Assembly (NCBI GenBank): GCA_900539325.1
Contig: UQCC01000006.1
Coordinates: forward strand, 1 to 64,000
DNA length: 64,000 bases
Direction: 5' to 3'
Source: an uncultured Eubacterium sp.
GTDB taxonomy: Bacteria > Bacillota > Clostridia > Oscillospirales > Acutalibacteraceae
In this document: piece after piece, positions 1 to 7,727 of the stretch
Position numbering within the stretch: position 1 is the stretch's first letter
Layout of the letters: the number at the start of each line of letters is the position of its first letter
Position numbers and translations under genes: made by a program
The notes under the pieces: generated by a model
What the model saw: the letters and a program-made list of their open reading frames with translations, nothing else
What the model was told of the DNA's origin: nothing
The model's database searches: none

Positions 1-57
1 GAAAATAGTTGGAGGGCAGCCTCCTGTGAAAATAGGTCGACGCCGACATAAAAAAAT

Positions 58-82
58 GACACTCATTCGAGTGTCTTTTTTT
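58..82 (+). terminator. intrinsic terminator
   Basis: GACACTC (58-64) and GAGTGTC (69-75) form a 7-bp stem with a 4-base loop, followed by a run of T to 82. An A run precedes the stem, so it could work in both directions. It probably ends a gene that lies before the window; nothing codable was recognised in 1-57. Confidence 0.75.
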
Positions 83-119
83 ATGTCCACTTCTACTTTA
101 TGCTTGAATTGGACTGCAC

Positions 120-171
120 AACAAGCAGCTTGCGCTTGTTGCAGTTAGGCGAACTCAGTTCGCCCCTACGG
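120..171. repeat. dispersed palindromic intergenic repeat, copy 1
   Basis: Two adjacent hairpins: AACAAGC/GCTTGTT (120-126/134-140) and GGCGAAC/GTTCGCC around 148-164, ending in CCTACGG. The part at 147-171 recurs in inverse orientation at 28444-28468 with one difference in 25 bases. Both copies are intergenic, which fits a REP-like element rather than part of a gene. Confidence 0.6.
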
Positions 172-241
172 CTCTGTTTTTAATAGACATTTTATATTTT
201 TTATGATATATTTAAGTTATAAATTTACGTGAGGAATGGAT

Positions 242-985
242 ATGTTAAAAAAATTTATAAGTAATATTTCCTTATCAAAGGCAATAGAAGAAAGAAATGA
301 ATATATCATAATTCAATCTGTTGCTAAGCAAACGATTAAATATATTAGAAAAATTATTAAGCCGGGAATGAACTTAACTGAATTAAGAAATGCTTGCGAA
401 GAAAAGCTTTTAGAACTTGGTGCCGATTCTTTTTGGTATTATGATATTGGTGCTCTTGTTTATGCAGGTGATGAAACATCAAAATCTGTATCAGGTGTAG
501 AATATATAACTTCAGATTATTATATAAAAAATGATGATATTATTACTATTGATTTAAGCCCTAAATTAAGAAATGTTTGGGGAGATTACGCCAGAACGAT
601 AATTATTGAAGATGGCTATGTAGTAGATGAAATAGAACAAATTAAGAATGTTGAATGGAAAAACGGATTGATAATGGAGAAGGAATTACATAATGAGTTA
701 TATCGTTTTTTAACTGTTAATTCGACTTTTGAAGAATTGTTTTATCATATGAATGATTTTATTATAAAAAACGGTTTTGTTAATCTTGATTTTAATGGTA
801 ATTTAGGACATTCTATTGTTAAGAACAAGAAAAACAGAATTTATATTGAAAAGGGAAACAATCGGAAACTCAGTGATGTAGAATATTTTACATTTGAGCC
901 GCATATAGCAATGATTAACTCAAAATACGGATATAAAAGGGAAAATATATATTATTTTGATAAAGACAAATTATTTGAATTGTAA
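242..985 (+). CDS. M24-family metallopeptidase (creatinase/aminopeptidase fold)
   Basis: This 247-residue protein looks like a cytoplasmic M24 peptidase, the family of methionine aminopeptidase and Xaa-Pro peptidases. All five expected metal ligands are visible: D104 in TIDLSP, D115 in WGDYART, H190 in LGHSI, E219 in FEPHI and E234 near the C terminus. It lacks the extra N-terminal domain of prolidases. The start at 242 is preferred over the in-frame ATG at 236 because GAGGA at 231-235 is six bases before it. Codon use is strongly AT-biased compared with htpG downstream, so transfer is possible. It is too divergent to be the housekeeping methionine aminopeptidase; the substrate is unknown. 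Confidence 0.7.
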   Translation: MLKKFISNISLSKAIEERNEYIIIQSVAKQTIKYIRKIIKPGMNLTELRNACEEKLLELGADSFWYYDIGALVYAGDETSKSVSGVEYITSDYYIKNDDIITIDLSPKLRNVWGDYARTIIIEDGYVVDEIEQIKNVEWKNGLIMEKELHNELYRFLTVNSTFEELFYHMNDFIIKNGFVNLDFNGNLGHSIVKNKKNRIYIEKGNNRKLSDVEYFTFEPHIAMINSKYGYKRENIYYFDKDKLFEL

Positions 986-1062
986 TAAAATAAAGATTGC
1001 CGATTGTTTATAGGTGAATTTTGTACAGTGATTAATATAGATATGTTATAAGGGATAATTGT

Positions 1063-1677
1063 ATGGAAAATCTAAAGTGGATATTTTTTGATTTGGGCTC
1101 AACGCTTGTGGATGAAAGCGAATGCTTGAAAGAGCGTTGCAAGGTAATAATTGAACAAAATAATTTGGATGCCGATGAATTCTATAAAAAAGTTCTTGAA
1201 TATGCCGAAAAAGATGCGTTTGCAATCAGGTGGGCGGCACAGGATTTTGGGGTTGCCGTGCCTAAATGGTTTGGCGAACTTGAAAGACTTTATCCTAATG
1301 TTGAAGAAATTTTGAAGAATCTGTCGCAAAAATTTAAACTTGGAATTATTGCAAATCAGGTTGCAGGAACACAAAAACGCATTGATAATTGGGGTATCGG
1401 CAAATATTTTGATGTGGTAGTGGCATCTGCCGAAGCGTGTTGCGAAAAACCGGATTTGAAAATTTTTAATATAGCATTTGAACAGGCAAATTGTAATCCG
1501 AGCGAAGCTGTTATGATTGGCGACAGGCTGGATAACGATATTATTCCTGCTAAAAAGCTTGGCATGAATACTGTTTGGGTTCGTCAAGGATTTGCAAAGT
1601 TTAAAAGTGTTAAAGACGAACTTGAAAGACCCGATTATATTGTTGAGTCAATAGTTGATGTTGTTGATTTGTTTTGA
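1063..1677 (+). CDS. HAD-superfamily hydrolase-like protein
   Basis: The 204-residue protein has the HAD core: motif I at the N terminus (FFDLGSTLVDE, nucleophile D10), a lysine in CCEKPD, and motif IV MIGDRLDND. Length and layout fit the HAD-IA subgroup of small-molecule phosphatases. Position D+2 of motif I, normally the acid/base aspartate in phosphatases, is glycine (G12), so phosphatase activity is not certain. An AAGGGA site precedes the ATG. The GNAT gene starts nine bases after its stop, so the two are probably co-transcribed. The substrate cannot be told from sequence. Confidence 0.7.
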   Translation: MENLKWIFFDLGSTLVDESECLKERCKVIIEQNNLDADEFYKKVLEYAEKDAFAIRWAAQDFGVAVPKWFGELERLYPNVEEILKNLSQKFKLGIIANQVAGTQKRIDNWGIGKYFDVVVASAEACCEKPDLKIFNIAFEQANCNPSEAVMIGDRLDNDIIPAKKLGMNTVWVRQGFAKFKSVKDELERPDYIVESIVDVVDLF

Positions 1678-1686
1678 GGTGCTTTT

Positions 1687-2250
1687 ATGGAAGAATTAAA
1701 ACATTGCGGTACTATTTTAATTGAAACGAATAGACTGATTCTAAAGAAAATTGAGAATGCAGATGTTGAAGATATGTTTTTAAATTTTGCATATGATGAT
1801 AGAGTTTCTCGCTATATGTCTTGGGATAGTTTTAAAACGATTGAAGATTCAATAAAATGGATTAATGAATGGCAGGATGAATACAACAAGGAAGATGTCT
1901 ATTATTGGGGTATCTATTTGAAATCCTCACATAAATTGATAGGCACAATTTATTTATTAACGGAGAGTACTGTTTCAAAAGTTGGAAGTCTTTCGTATTG
2001 CCTTGGCTTTGATTACTGGGGAAACGGTTATGTTTGTGAAGCCGTAGAAGCTGTTATAGATTTTGCATTTAACAAAGTTGGATACAATCGTGTTGAAGCG
2101 TATCACGCAAAAAGTAATTTACAATCTGCAAGAGTTTTACAAAAAGTTGGAATGAAAAAAGAAGGAACTTTAAGGCAAAGATGCAAAACTCATAATGGCT
2201 ATGAGGATTGTATTTATTATTCAATATTAAAAAGTGAGCTTAAATCTTAA
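1687..2250 (+). CDS. GNAT acetyltransferase, RimJ/RimL type
   Basis: The 187-residue protein starts with the typical TNRLILKKIENADVEDM segment of RimJ/RimL-like N-acetyltransferases. It continues through the GNAT fold, with an acetyl-CoA binding region near GFDYWGNGYVCEAVEAV and the late motif NLQSARVLQKVGMKKEGTLR. Such enzymes transfer acetyl groups from acetyl-CoA to protein N termini, amino sugars or antibiotics; the acceptor here is unknown. GAGGTG lies just before the ATG. It is probably co-transcribed with the HAD gene nine bases upstream and ends before a hairpin terminator. Confidence 0.85.
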   Translation: MEELKHCGTILIETNRLILKKIENADVEDMFLNFAYDDRVSRYMSWDSFKTIEDSIKWINEWQDEYNKEDVYYWGIYLKSSHKLIGTIYLLTESTVSKVGSLSYCLGFDYWGNGYVCEAVEAVIDFAFNKVGYNRVEAYHAKSNLQSARVLQKVGMKKEGTLRQRCKTHNGYEDCIYYSILKSELKS

Positions 2251-2260
2251 CACAGAAGTA

Positions 2261-2297
2261 AAGCTCTTGCATTATTTTTTGCAAGGGCTTATTTTAT
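2261..2297 (+). terminator. intrinsic terminator after the GNAT gene
   Basis: AAGCTCTTGC (2261-2270) pairs with GCAAGGGCTT (2281-2290) apart from one T-G pair, followed by a T-rich stretch. The next ribosome binding site (GGAGG, about 2300) comes straight after. Confidence 0.65.
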
Positions 2298-2310
2298 TTG
2301 GAGGTAAAAT

Positions 2311-2640
2311 ATGTTTGATTATAAAAGGGTTACAGTGAAAATCGACAGACCGATGGGCAGTTTTCATCCTGAACACAAAGACTTGTTTTATCCGATAAAT
2401 TACGGGTACATTGATGGATTATTTGCGGGTGACGGTGAGGAACAGGATGCGTATATCCTCGGAATTGATGAGCCTGTTGCGGAATTTTCGGGCAAGGTTA
2501 TAGTAGTTGTTCATAGGACGGACGATGTTGAGGATAAATGGATTGTCGTGCCTGACGGTGTGACATTTACGGTTGATGAAATAGAAGAAGCTGTTCATTT
2601 TCAGGAAAAATATTTTTCTCATACAATAGAATTGATTTGA
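2311..2640 (+). CDS. short inorganic pyrophosphatase-like protein
   Basis: This 109-residue protein resembles family I soluble pyrophosphatases: an early FHP segment, YPINYGYI, then GDGEEQDAYIL and HRTDDVEDKW. These match the aspartate-rich active site, but the classical D-x-D-x-x-D triad appears as D41-x-E43-x-x-D46 and the protein is much shorter than the usual 170 or more residues. Small versions like this are common in Firmicutes and are often annotated as inorganic diphosphatase. Activity on pyrophosphate is inferred from similarity only; another phosphoanhydride substrate is possible. A GGAGG site precedes the ATG. The gene stands alone upstream of the htpG promoter. Confidence 0.7.
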   Translation: MFDYKRVTVKIDRPMGSFHPEHKDLFYPINYGYIDGLFAGDGEEQDAYILGIDEPVAEFSGKVIVVVHRTDDVEDKWIVVPDGVTFTVDEIEEAVHFQEKYFSHTIELI

Positions 2641-2682
2641 ACAGCTGATTGTGATATTTTTGTGAACAAAAATTATTCGGTG

Positions 2683-2710
2683 TTGACAAATGTAAAATAA
2701 AGATTATAAT
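2683..2710 (+). promoter_or_regulatory. sigma-A promoter of htpG
   Basis: A consensus TTGACA (2683-2688) and TATAAT (2705-2710) are separated by 16 bases. The predicted start falls in the CIRCE element just downstream. Confidence 0.85.
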
Positions 2711-2714
2711 ATAA

Positions 2715-2741
2715 TTAGCACTCGGACATAAAGAGTGCCAA
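2715..2741. promoter_or_regulatory. CIRCE element (HrcA operator)
   Basis: TTAGCACTC (2715-2723), nine bases, then GAGTGCCAA (2733-2741). This matches the CIRCE consensus, a nine-base inverted repeat with a nine-base spacer, except for one base. It overlaps the predicted transcription start, so the HrcA repressor should hold htpG off until heat shock. The hrcA gene is not in this window. Confidence 0.92.
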
Positions 2742-2773
2742 AACGATTATAATTCTTTATTAAGGTGACAGAT

Positions 2774-4657
2774 ATGAGAAAGAAACAGTTTAAAGCGGAG
2801 TCTAAAAAACTCCTCGATATGATGATTAACTCCATTTATACTCACAAGGAGATTTTTTTGCGTGAATTGATTTCCAACGCAAGTGACGCAACCGACAAAT
2901 TGTATTTTAAATCGCTTACGGATGACAGCATCAAGGCAGACAAGGACAGCCTGAAAATCAGGATTGACCTTGACAAGGAAAACCGTACCATTAAAATTTC
3001 TGATAACGGTATCGGTATGACCGCCGAAGAACTCGAAAATAACCTCGGTACTATTGCAAAATCGGATTCTTTGGATTTCAAAAAAGAAAATGCCGATGAC
3101 GATAACGCAAAGGATATTGAAGTTATCGGTCAGTTCGGTGTCGGCTTCTATTCTGCATTTATGGTTGCAGACAAAATCGAAGTTGTGTCAAAGGCAGTCG
3201 GTGCAGATGTTGCTAACAAATGGACTTCAACAGGTGTTGACGGCTACACCGTTGAGGAGTGCGAAAAGGATTCAAACGGCACAGTTATAACTTTGTATCT
3301 CAAGGAAGATACCGAAAACGAGAACTATTCACAGTATCTTGAGCAGTACAAAATTCAGGAGCTTGTTAAAAAATACAGCGACTACATCCGCTACCCAATC
3401 GTTATGGAAATGAGCAAAGAAGTTCCCGACCCTGAAAAAGAGGGCGAGTACATCACGGAAGTTAATGACGAGGTTTTGAACTCTCAAATTCCGCTTTGGA
3501 GAAAGAACAAGAACGAAATCAAGCCTGAAGAATACAACGAATTTTACAAGCAAAAGTTCTATGATTACACCGACCCGACCTTGGTTATTCATTCAAAGGT
3601 TGAGGGTCAGGCAACATTTGACGCTTTGATGTACATCCCGTCAGTTGCCCCGATGGATTTCTATTCAAAGAATTATGAAAAAGGTTTGCAACTCTATTCA
3701 AACGGCGTAATGATTATGGACAAGTGCGGCGACCTTTTGCCTGATTATTTCAGCTTTGTAAAGGGACTTGTTGACAGCGCCGACCTTAATCTCAATATTT
3801 CAAGAGAAACTCTCCAGCAAGACCATCAGGTTAGAATTATTGCAAAGGCTATTGATAAGAAAATCAAATCGGAACTTGCAAAAATGCTCAAAAACGACAG
3901 AGAAAAGTACGAAGGCTTCTTCAAGACCTTTGGCACAAATCTCAAGTGGGGCGTTTATGCCGATTACGGTATGCACAAAGACGGACTCAAAGACTTGATT
4001 ATGTTTAAGTCGTCCAACGGTGACGGATACACAACTCTCAAAGAATATGTTGAGCGAATGGCTGATTCGCAGGATACAATTTACTATGCTTGCGGTGACA
4101 GTGCCGAAAAAATTGCACTTCTTCCGCAATGCGAGGGCGTAAAAGCAAAGGGCTACGAAATCCTTTACTTCACCGATGAAGTGGATGAGTTTGCTATTCA
4201 GATGCTTATGGACTATGACGGTAAGAAGTTTGCAAACATCTGCAAGGACGATTTGGACTTGTCAACCGATGCTGAAAAAGAGGCTCTTTCAAAGAAAAAC
4301 GAGGACGCAAAAGAATTGCTTGAAAAGATGAAAAACATCCTTGGTGACGAGGTCTCATCTGTCAAACTCACCGACAAATTGGGCTCACACGCTGTGTGTC
4401 TTTCGGCAGAAGGTTATGTAAGTCTCGAAATGGCAAAGGTGCTTTCACAAATGCCGGGCGGTAACGACAACGGCGTTAAGGCACAGCTTGTACTTGAAAT
4501 CAACAGCGAGCACCCTATTGCAGAAAAACTCAAAACTGCCGACGAGGATACCCTCAAAAAATACACAAACATTCTTTATTCACAGGCAAGACTTATTGCC
4601 GGACTTCCTATTGCCAATCCGACAGAACTTGCAGACAGCATTGTTGAATTGATGTAA
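2774..4657 (+). CDS. htpG: chaperone HtpG (Hsp90)
   Basis: The 627-residue protein is a bacterial Hsp90, an ATP-dependent cytosolic chaperone. The N-terminal GHKL ATPase domain is clear: IFLRELISNASDATDK, DNGIGMT, GTIAKSDS and GQFGVGFYSAFMVADK. The middle domain contains LYSNGVMI and LNISRETLQ, followed by a dimerisation domain. The length is normal. ATG 2774 is preferred over the in-frame GTG at 2765 because AAGGTGA (2762-2768) is the ribosome binding site and overlaps that GTG. Expression should be heat-inducible through the CIRCE site upstream. A strong terminator follows, so the gene is monocistronic. Confidence 0.97.
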   Translation: MRKKQFKAESKKLLDMMINSIYTHKEIFLRELISNASDATDKLYFKSLTDDSIKADKDSLKIRIDLDKENRTIKISDNGIGMTAEELENNLGTIAKSDSLDFKKENADDDNAKDIEVIGQFGVGFYSAFMVADKIEVVSKAVGADVANKWTSTGVDGYTVEECEKDSNGTVITLYLKEDTENENYSQYLEQYKIQELVKKYSDYIRYPIVMEMSKEVPDPEKEGEYITEVNDEVLNSQIPLWRKNKNEIKPEEYNEFYKQKFYDYTDPTLVIHSKVEGQATFDALMYIPSVAPMDFYSKNYEKGLQLYSNGVMIMDKCGDLLPDYFSFVKGLVDSADLNLNISRETLQQDHQVRIIAKAIDKKIKSELAKMLKNDREKYEGFFKTFGTNLKWGVYADYGMHKDGLKDLIMFKSSNGDGYTTLKEYVERMADSQDTIYYACGDSAEKIALLPQCEGVKAKGYEILYFTDEVDEFAIQMLMDYDGKKFANICKDDLDLSTDAEKEALSKKNEDAKELLEKMKNILGDEVSSVKLTDKLGSHAVCLSAEGYVSLEMAKVLSQMPGGNDNGVKAQLVLEINSEHPIAEKLKTADEDTLKKYTNILYSQARLIAGLPIANPTELADSIVELM

Positions 4658-4665
4658 TAAAAATT

Positions 4666-4709
4666 AAACTCCGATATTTCTCATTGCGGGAAATGTCGGA
4701 GTTTTTTTA
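4666..4709 (+). terminator. intrinsic terminator after htpG
   Basis: A long stem (arms 4666-4680 and about 4688-4704) with a short loop ends in a run of seven T. Confidence 0.85.
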
Positions 4710-4825
4710 TTTTACATACATTTTACGGTTTTGATTTTTCGGATTTTACAATTAAGTGATATTTTGTAGGTAAAGAAAAATAAAAAATCATTAAACGAAA
4801 TGCAACAATTTAAGGAGGTAAGATT

Positions 4826-5038
4826 ATGAAAACAAAAAATTATTTAATCATTATGGCAAGTATGTTTATCGTGTTTGTTGCAGGATGTCTGGCGGTTGCC
4901 GGCACAGTTGGAAAAATGGGAATTGAATGTCTTGTAGGCTACGGACTTTGTTCGGTAAGTGCGGCAGTTGCACTTTGTGCAACAATGACCTTGCTTGTAA
5001 CAAGAAAAGAGGAAAAGAATTATGAAAGAAAATTTTAA
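4826..5038 (+). CDS. small two-helix membrane protein, unknown
   Basis: A 70-residue protein with two predicted membrane segments (about residues 7-27 and 35-60) and a charged C terminus rich in K, E and R. An excellent AGGAGG site lies before the ATG. It overlaps the next gene by 17 bases, so it is very probably the first gene of the GtrA operon. No family is recognised. The size and position would suit an accessory subunit or a membrane partner of the GtrA-like proteins, but that is inference from context only. Confidence 0.65.
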   Translation: MKTKNYLIIMASMFIVFVAGCLAVAGTVGKMGIECLVGYGLCSVSAAVALCATMTLLVTRKEEKNYERKF

Positions 5039-5603
5039 AAGATTTACCGAAAAACATGCAGAAATTTGGAAGTTCATCAAATTTACATTTACGGGTGCAA
5101 GCACCTCTGTTTTGGAACTCGGAGTGTTTATGTTCCTGCAATATGTAGTGTTTAAATCACTCAACGAAGCTCCTGTAACGGACAATCCTGTACTTGCGTT
5201 CCTTGGAATTGAATATAAGGGTTATCTTTACTCCTACGCAATTTCGGCAATTATCGGCTATGCCGCAGCTTATGTGATGAACAGAAAACTGACCTTCAAG
5301 GCAGACGCCAACCCTGTTATGTCAACAATTATCTATGCGGTTATGGTTGCGTGCACAATAGCATTTAACACTTGGTTCGGTGCATTTTTGGGCACGGTTG
5401 TTAAAAATCACGGTTGGGACAATGCAATAGTTGAAATGATTACAAAAGTAATCGTTATGACCGTGCCTACAATTTGGACTTATCCTTTGAACCGCTTTGT
5501 AATCCACAGAAAGAAGAAAGAAACACACAATGACAATGAATTCGACAACAACAACACAACCTACCAAAATGAAATCGGAGTTGTGGAAGTTCCTCAAGTT
5601 TAA
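5022..5603 (+). CDS. GtrA-like membrane protein
   Basis: The 193-residue protein has the GtrA/DPMS-type fold: four hydrophobic segments, with FIKFTFTGASTSVLELGVF at the start, a YVMNRKLTF motif after the second helix and TYPLNRFVIH near the end. Family members are thought to help translocate or position polyprenyl-linked sugars, in lipopolysaccharide or teichoic-acid glycosylation among others. The C-terminal tail is hydrophilic and rich in asparagine and threonine. It is paralogous to the N-terminal half of the next protein, with the same motifs in the same order. It overlaps both neighbours, which indicates translational coupling. Confidence 0.82.
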   Translation: MKENFKRFTEKHAEIWKFIKFTFTGASTSVLELGVFMFLQYVVFKSLNEAPVTDNPVLAFLGIEYKGYLYSYAISAIIGYAAAYVMNRKLTFKADANPVMSTIIYAVMVACTIAFNTWFGAFLGTVVKNHGWDNAIVEMITKVIVMTVPTIWTYPLNRFVIHRKKKETHNDNEFDNNNTTYQNEIGVVEVPQV

Positions 5604-6876
5604 TGTTTGCGTAATTGTTACATCGGTGCTTGACATACTCAGCTATATGTTTTTGCTGTATGTTGTGTTTAAAAATCAAAACAACACACCGCTTCCCGAT
5701 TCGGCACTTTTGTCGCTTCTCGGAATAAAGTACAAAGGCTATCTGTATTCGTACCTTATTTCAACATCAATCGGCTATATTGCGGCGTATTTGATAAACA
5801 GAAAAGTGACTTTTAAATCGAACATAAACCCCTTGTACAGTTCTGTTTTGTACGCCGCATTGGCAATATTTAATATACTTGTCAGCTCGTATCTCGGCGG
5901 AATTTTCGGCACTTTTATTACAGCGCACGATATGTCATCACCGATTGTTGAAATCATATCAAAATTCATCATCATAAACATTCCGACAATATGGACTTAT
6001 CCTTTGGAAAGATATATAATACAAATTAATAAAAAAGAAAGGCAAGTGCAAAAAGTGCCTATGATTATAGCATCCGACCTTGACGGAACATTGCTGAAAA
6101 GCAACACCGATATTAGCGAAGAAAATTTGCGTTCTATTGAGCGACTTGCACAAAAAGAAGCAAAGATTGTTTTGCTTACAGGCAGAACTTTGTATGAAGT
6201 GCCCAAAGAATTGCGACTTTGCAAGGGCGTGGAATACATAGTTTTTTCAAACGGTGCGGGAATTTATCACACGCAAAAAGGTATAATTAAATACCACACA
6301 ATTTCAAATGAAAAAGCATACAAAATTTACAAGATTTTGTCGGAATACGAAACATTTATTGAAGTGTACACGGGCGGTGCACCGTATGTAGACAAAGCAA
6401 AATTTTCGGACGAATCATTTGAATATTATAAAATCGATAAGGATTTTATCCCCGAAATGTACAAAAGCAGACGAATTTGCAACAGCCTTGACAATTTGAT
6501 TTTTGACCCGGATTACAAAACGGAAATGTTTGATGTTTTCTTCAAAAATCAAGATGAACGCAAAGCTTGCCGAGAAAGATTGCAAAAGGAATTTGATTCC
6601 GTAGAAATCACAACTTCGATGACAAATAATTTGGAAATTATGCTAAAGGGCATAAACAAAGGCTCGGCACTCCGTGAGCTGTGCAAAATTGCGGGATACA
6701 ACATAAAAGATGTCACCGTGGTGGGCGACAGCAAAAACGATTTGACCGCTTTTAGTACAGAAGCAAGAAAGTACGCCGTATCAAATGCGTGCAACGAAAT
6801 CAAGGCACTTGCCGATAAAATCATTTGTTCAAATGATGAAAACATTATGTGCTATATTGAAAGGGAAACAATATGA
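5530..6876 (+). CDS. fusion: GtrA-like membrane domain plus Cof-type HAD phosphatase
   Basis: One uninterrupted frame joins two modules. Residues about 15-165 repeat the GtrA-like four-helix domain (LWKFLKFNVC, YLINRKVTF, TYPLERYII). Residues about 178-440 are a Cof-type HAD phosphatase with ASDLDGTLL (D183/D185), LLTGR, a cap domain, and VVGDSKNDL. Cof phosphatases hydrolyse sugar phosphates and similar metabolites, so the fusion would anchor a cytoplasmic phosphatase to a lipid-sugar translocation module; this is inference. The start is uncertain: ATG 5530 overlaps the previous gene by 74 bases, and ATG 5569 is an alternative. The stop overlaps the next start in ATGA. Confidence 0.82.
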   Translation: MTMNSTTTTQPTKMKSELWKFLKFNVCVIVTSVLDILSYMFLLYVVFKNQNNTPLPDSALLSLLGIKYKGYLYSYLISTSIGYIAAYLINRKVTFKSNINPLYSSVLYAALAIFNILVSSYLGGIFGTFITAHDMSSPIVEIISKFIIINIPTIWTYPLERYIIQINKKERQVQKVPMIIASDLDGTLLKSNTDISEENLRSIERLAQKEAKIVLLTGRTLYEVPKELRLCKGVEYIVFSNGAGIYHTQKGIIKYHTISNEKAYKIYKILSEYETFIEVYTGGAPYVDKAKFSDESFEYYKIDKDFIPEMYKSRRICNSLDNLIFDPDYKTEMFDVFFKNQDERKACRERLQKEFDSVEITTSMTNNLEIMLKGINKGSALRELCKIAGYNIKDVTVVGDSKNDLTAFSTEARKYAVSNACNEIKALADKIICSNDENIMCYIERETI

Positions 6877-7727
6877 GCAATGCCATTCACTTTTTAAATA
6901 CAGGTTCCTCCGACTGCATAATCATTGAGAGCAACGGGCATTTTGCTATGGTTGATGCAGGCGAAGACACCGAATATCCGGCAAATAAACCGCACCTCAA
7001 ATATCCCGGATATGAAGAAATCGTGTGCGATTATCTGCTGAAAAACTGTGCGTCGCCCGACGGCACGGTGACACTTGATTTTGTGCTTGGCACTCACGCA
7101 CATTCCGACCATATCGGCGGATTTGACACGGTAATCAATCATCCTAAAATTAAGGTTAAAAAAGCATATTTGAAGCCGTACAAAGCAAAAGATATTTTCA
7201 TTTACGAAAGGCTCAGTTGGGACAACACCGAGGTTTACGAGCAAATGAAAAAGGCTCTTGAAGAAAACAATGTTGAAATTGTCGAAGAATTTGACGGACT
7301 CGAGACTACGCTCGGTGATTTTAAAATCACATTTTTAAACGGCAAATACAAAAAGCATATTTTCAAATACGGTGAAAATGTCAACAGCGTTGTAACGCTC
7401 CTTGAATGTAACGGCTGCCGCTGTGTACTTGCAGGCGACCTCAACAACAAGGTGTTTGACGAATACCGCCTTGCAAAGCAAATCGGCAAGGTGGATATTT
7501 TAAAGGTGGGACACCACGGCTACCCGTTTTCTTCAAGTCTAAAGTGGTTGAAAACCCTTGCACCAAAATACAGCGTTGTGTGCAATTTTGAAAAGAAAAT
7601 CTATCCCCATGTCAAGCATAAACTTGTTGATGTGATAAAAACAAAGCTGTTTTGCACGGCAGACCTCAACGGTGTAAAATTTGACTTTGACAACGGCTTA
7701 GAACCGATGACGGATATAACAAAATGA
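6873..7727 (+). CDS. metallo-beta-lactamase-fold hydrolase (ComEC-like)
   Basis: The 284-residue protein carries the MBL metal signature THAHSDHIGG, with further histidine and aspartate ligands in VLAGDL and VGHHGYPFSSS. The arrangement is that of the soluble ComEC/Rec2-like metallohydrolase group, which acts on phosphodiesters or related bonds. There is no signal peptide or membrane segment, so it is probably cytoplasmic. ATGA overlaps join it to the fusion gene upstream and to the phosphoesterase downstream, so the three should be made in fixed proportion. The substrate is unknown. Confidence 0.82.
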   Translation: MSNAIHFLNTGSSDCIIIESNGHFAMVDAGEDTEYPANKPHLKYPGYEEIVCDYLLKNCASPDGTVTLDFVLGTHAHSDHIGGFDTVINHPKIKVKKAYLKPYKAKDIFIYERLSWDNTEVYEQMKKALEENNVEIVEEFDGLETTLGDFKITFLNGKYKKHIFKYGENVNSVVTLLECNGCRCVLAGDLNNKVFDEYRLAKQIGKVDILKVGHHGYPFSSSLKWLKTLAPKYSVVCNFEKKIYPHVKHKLVDVIKTKLFCTADLNGVKFDFDNGLEPMTDITK

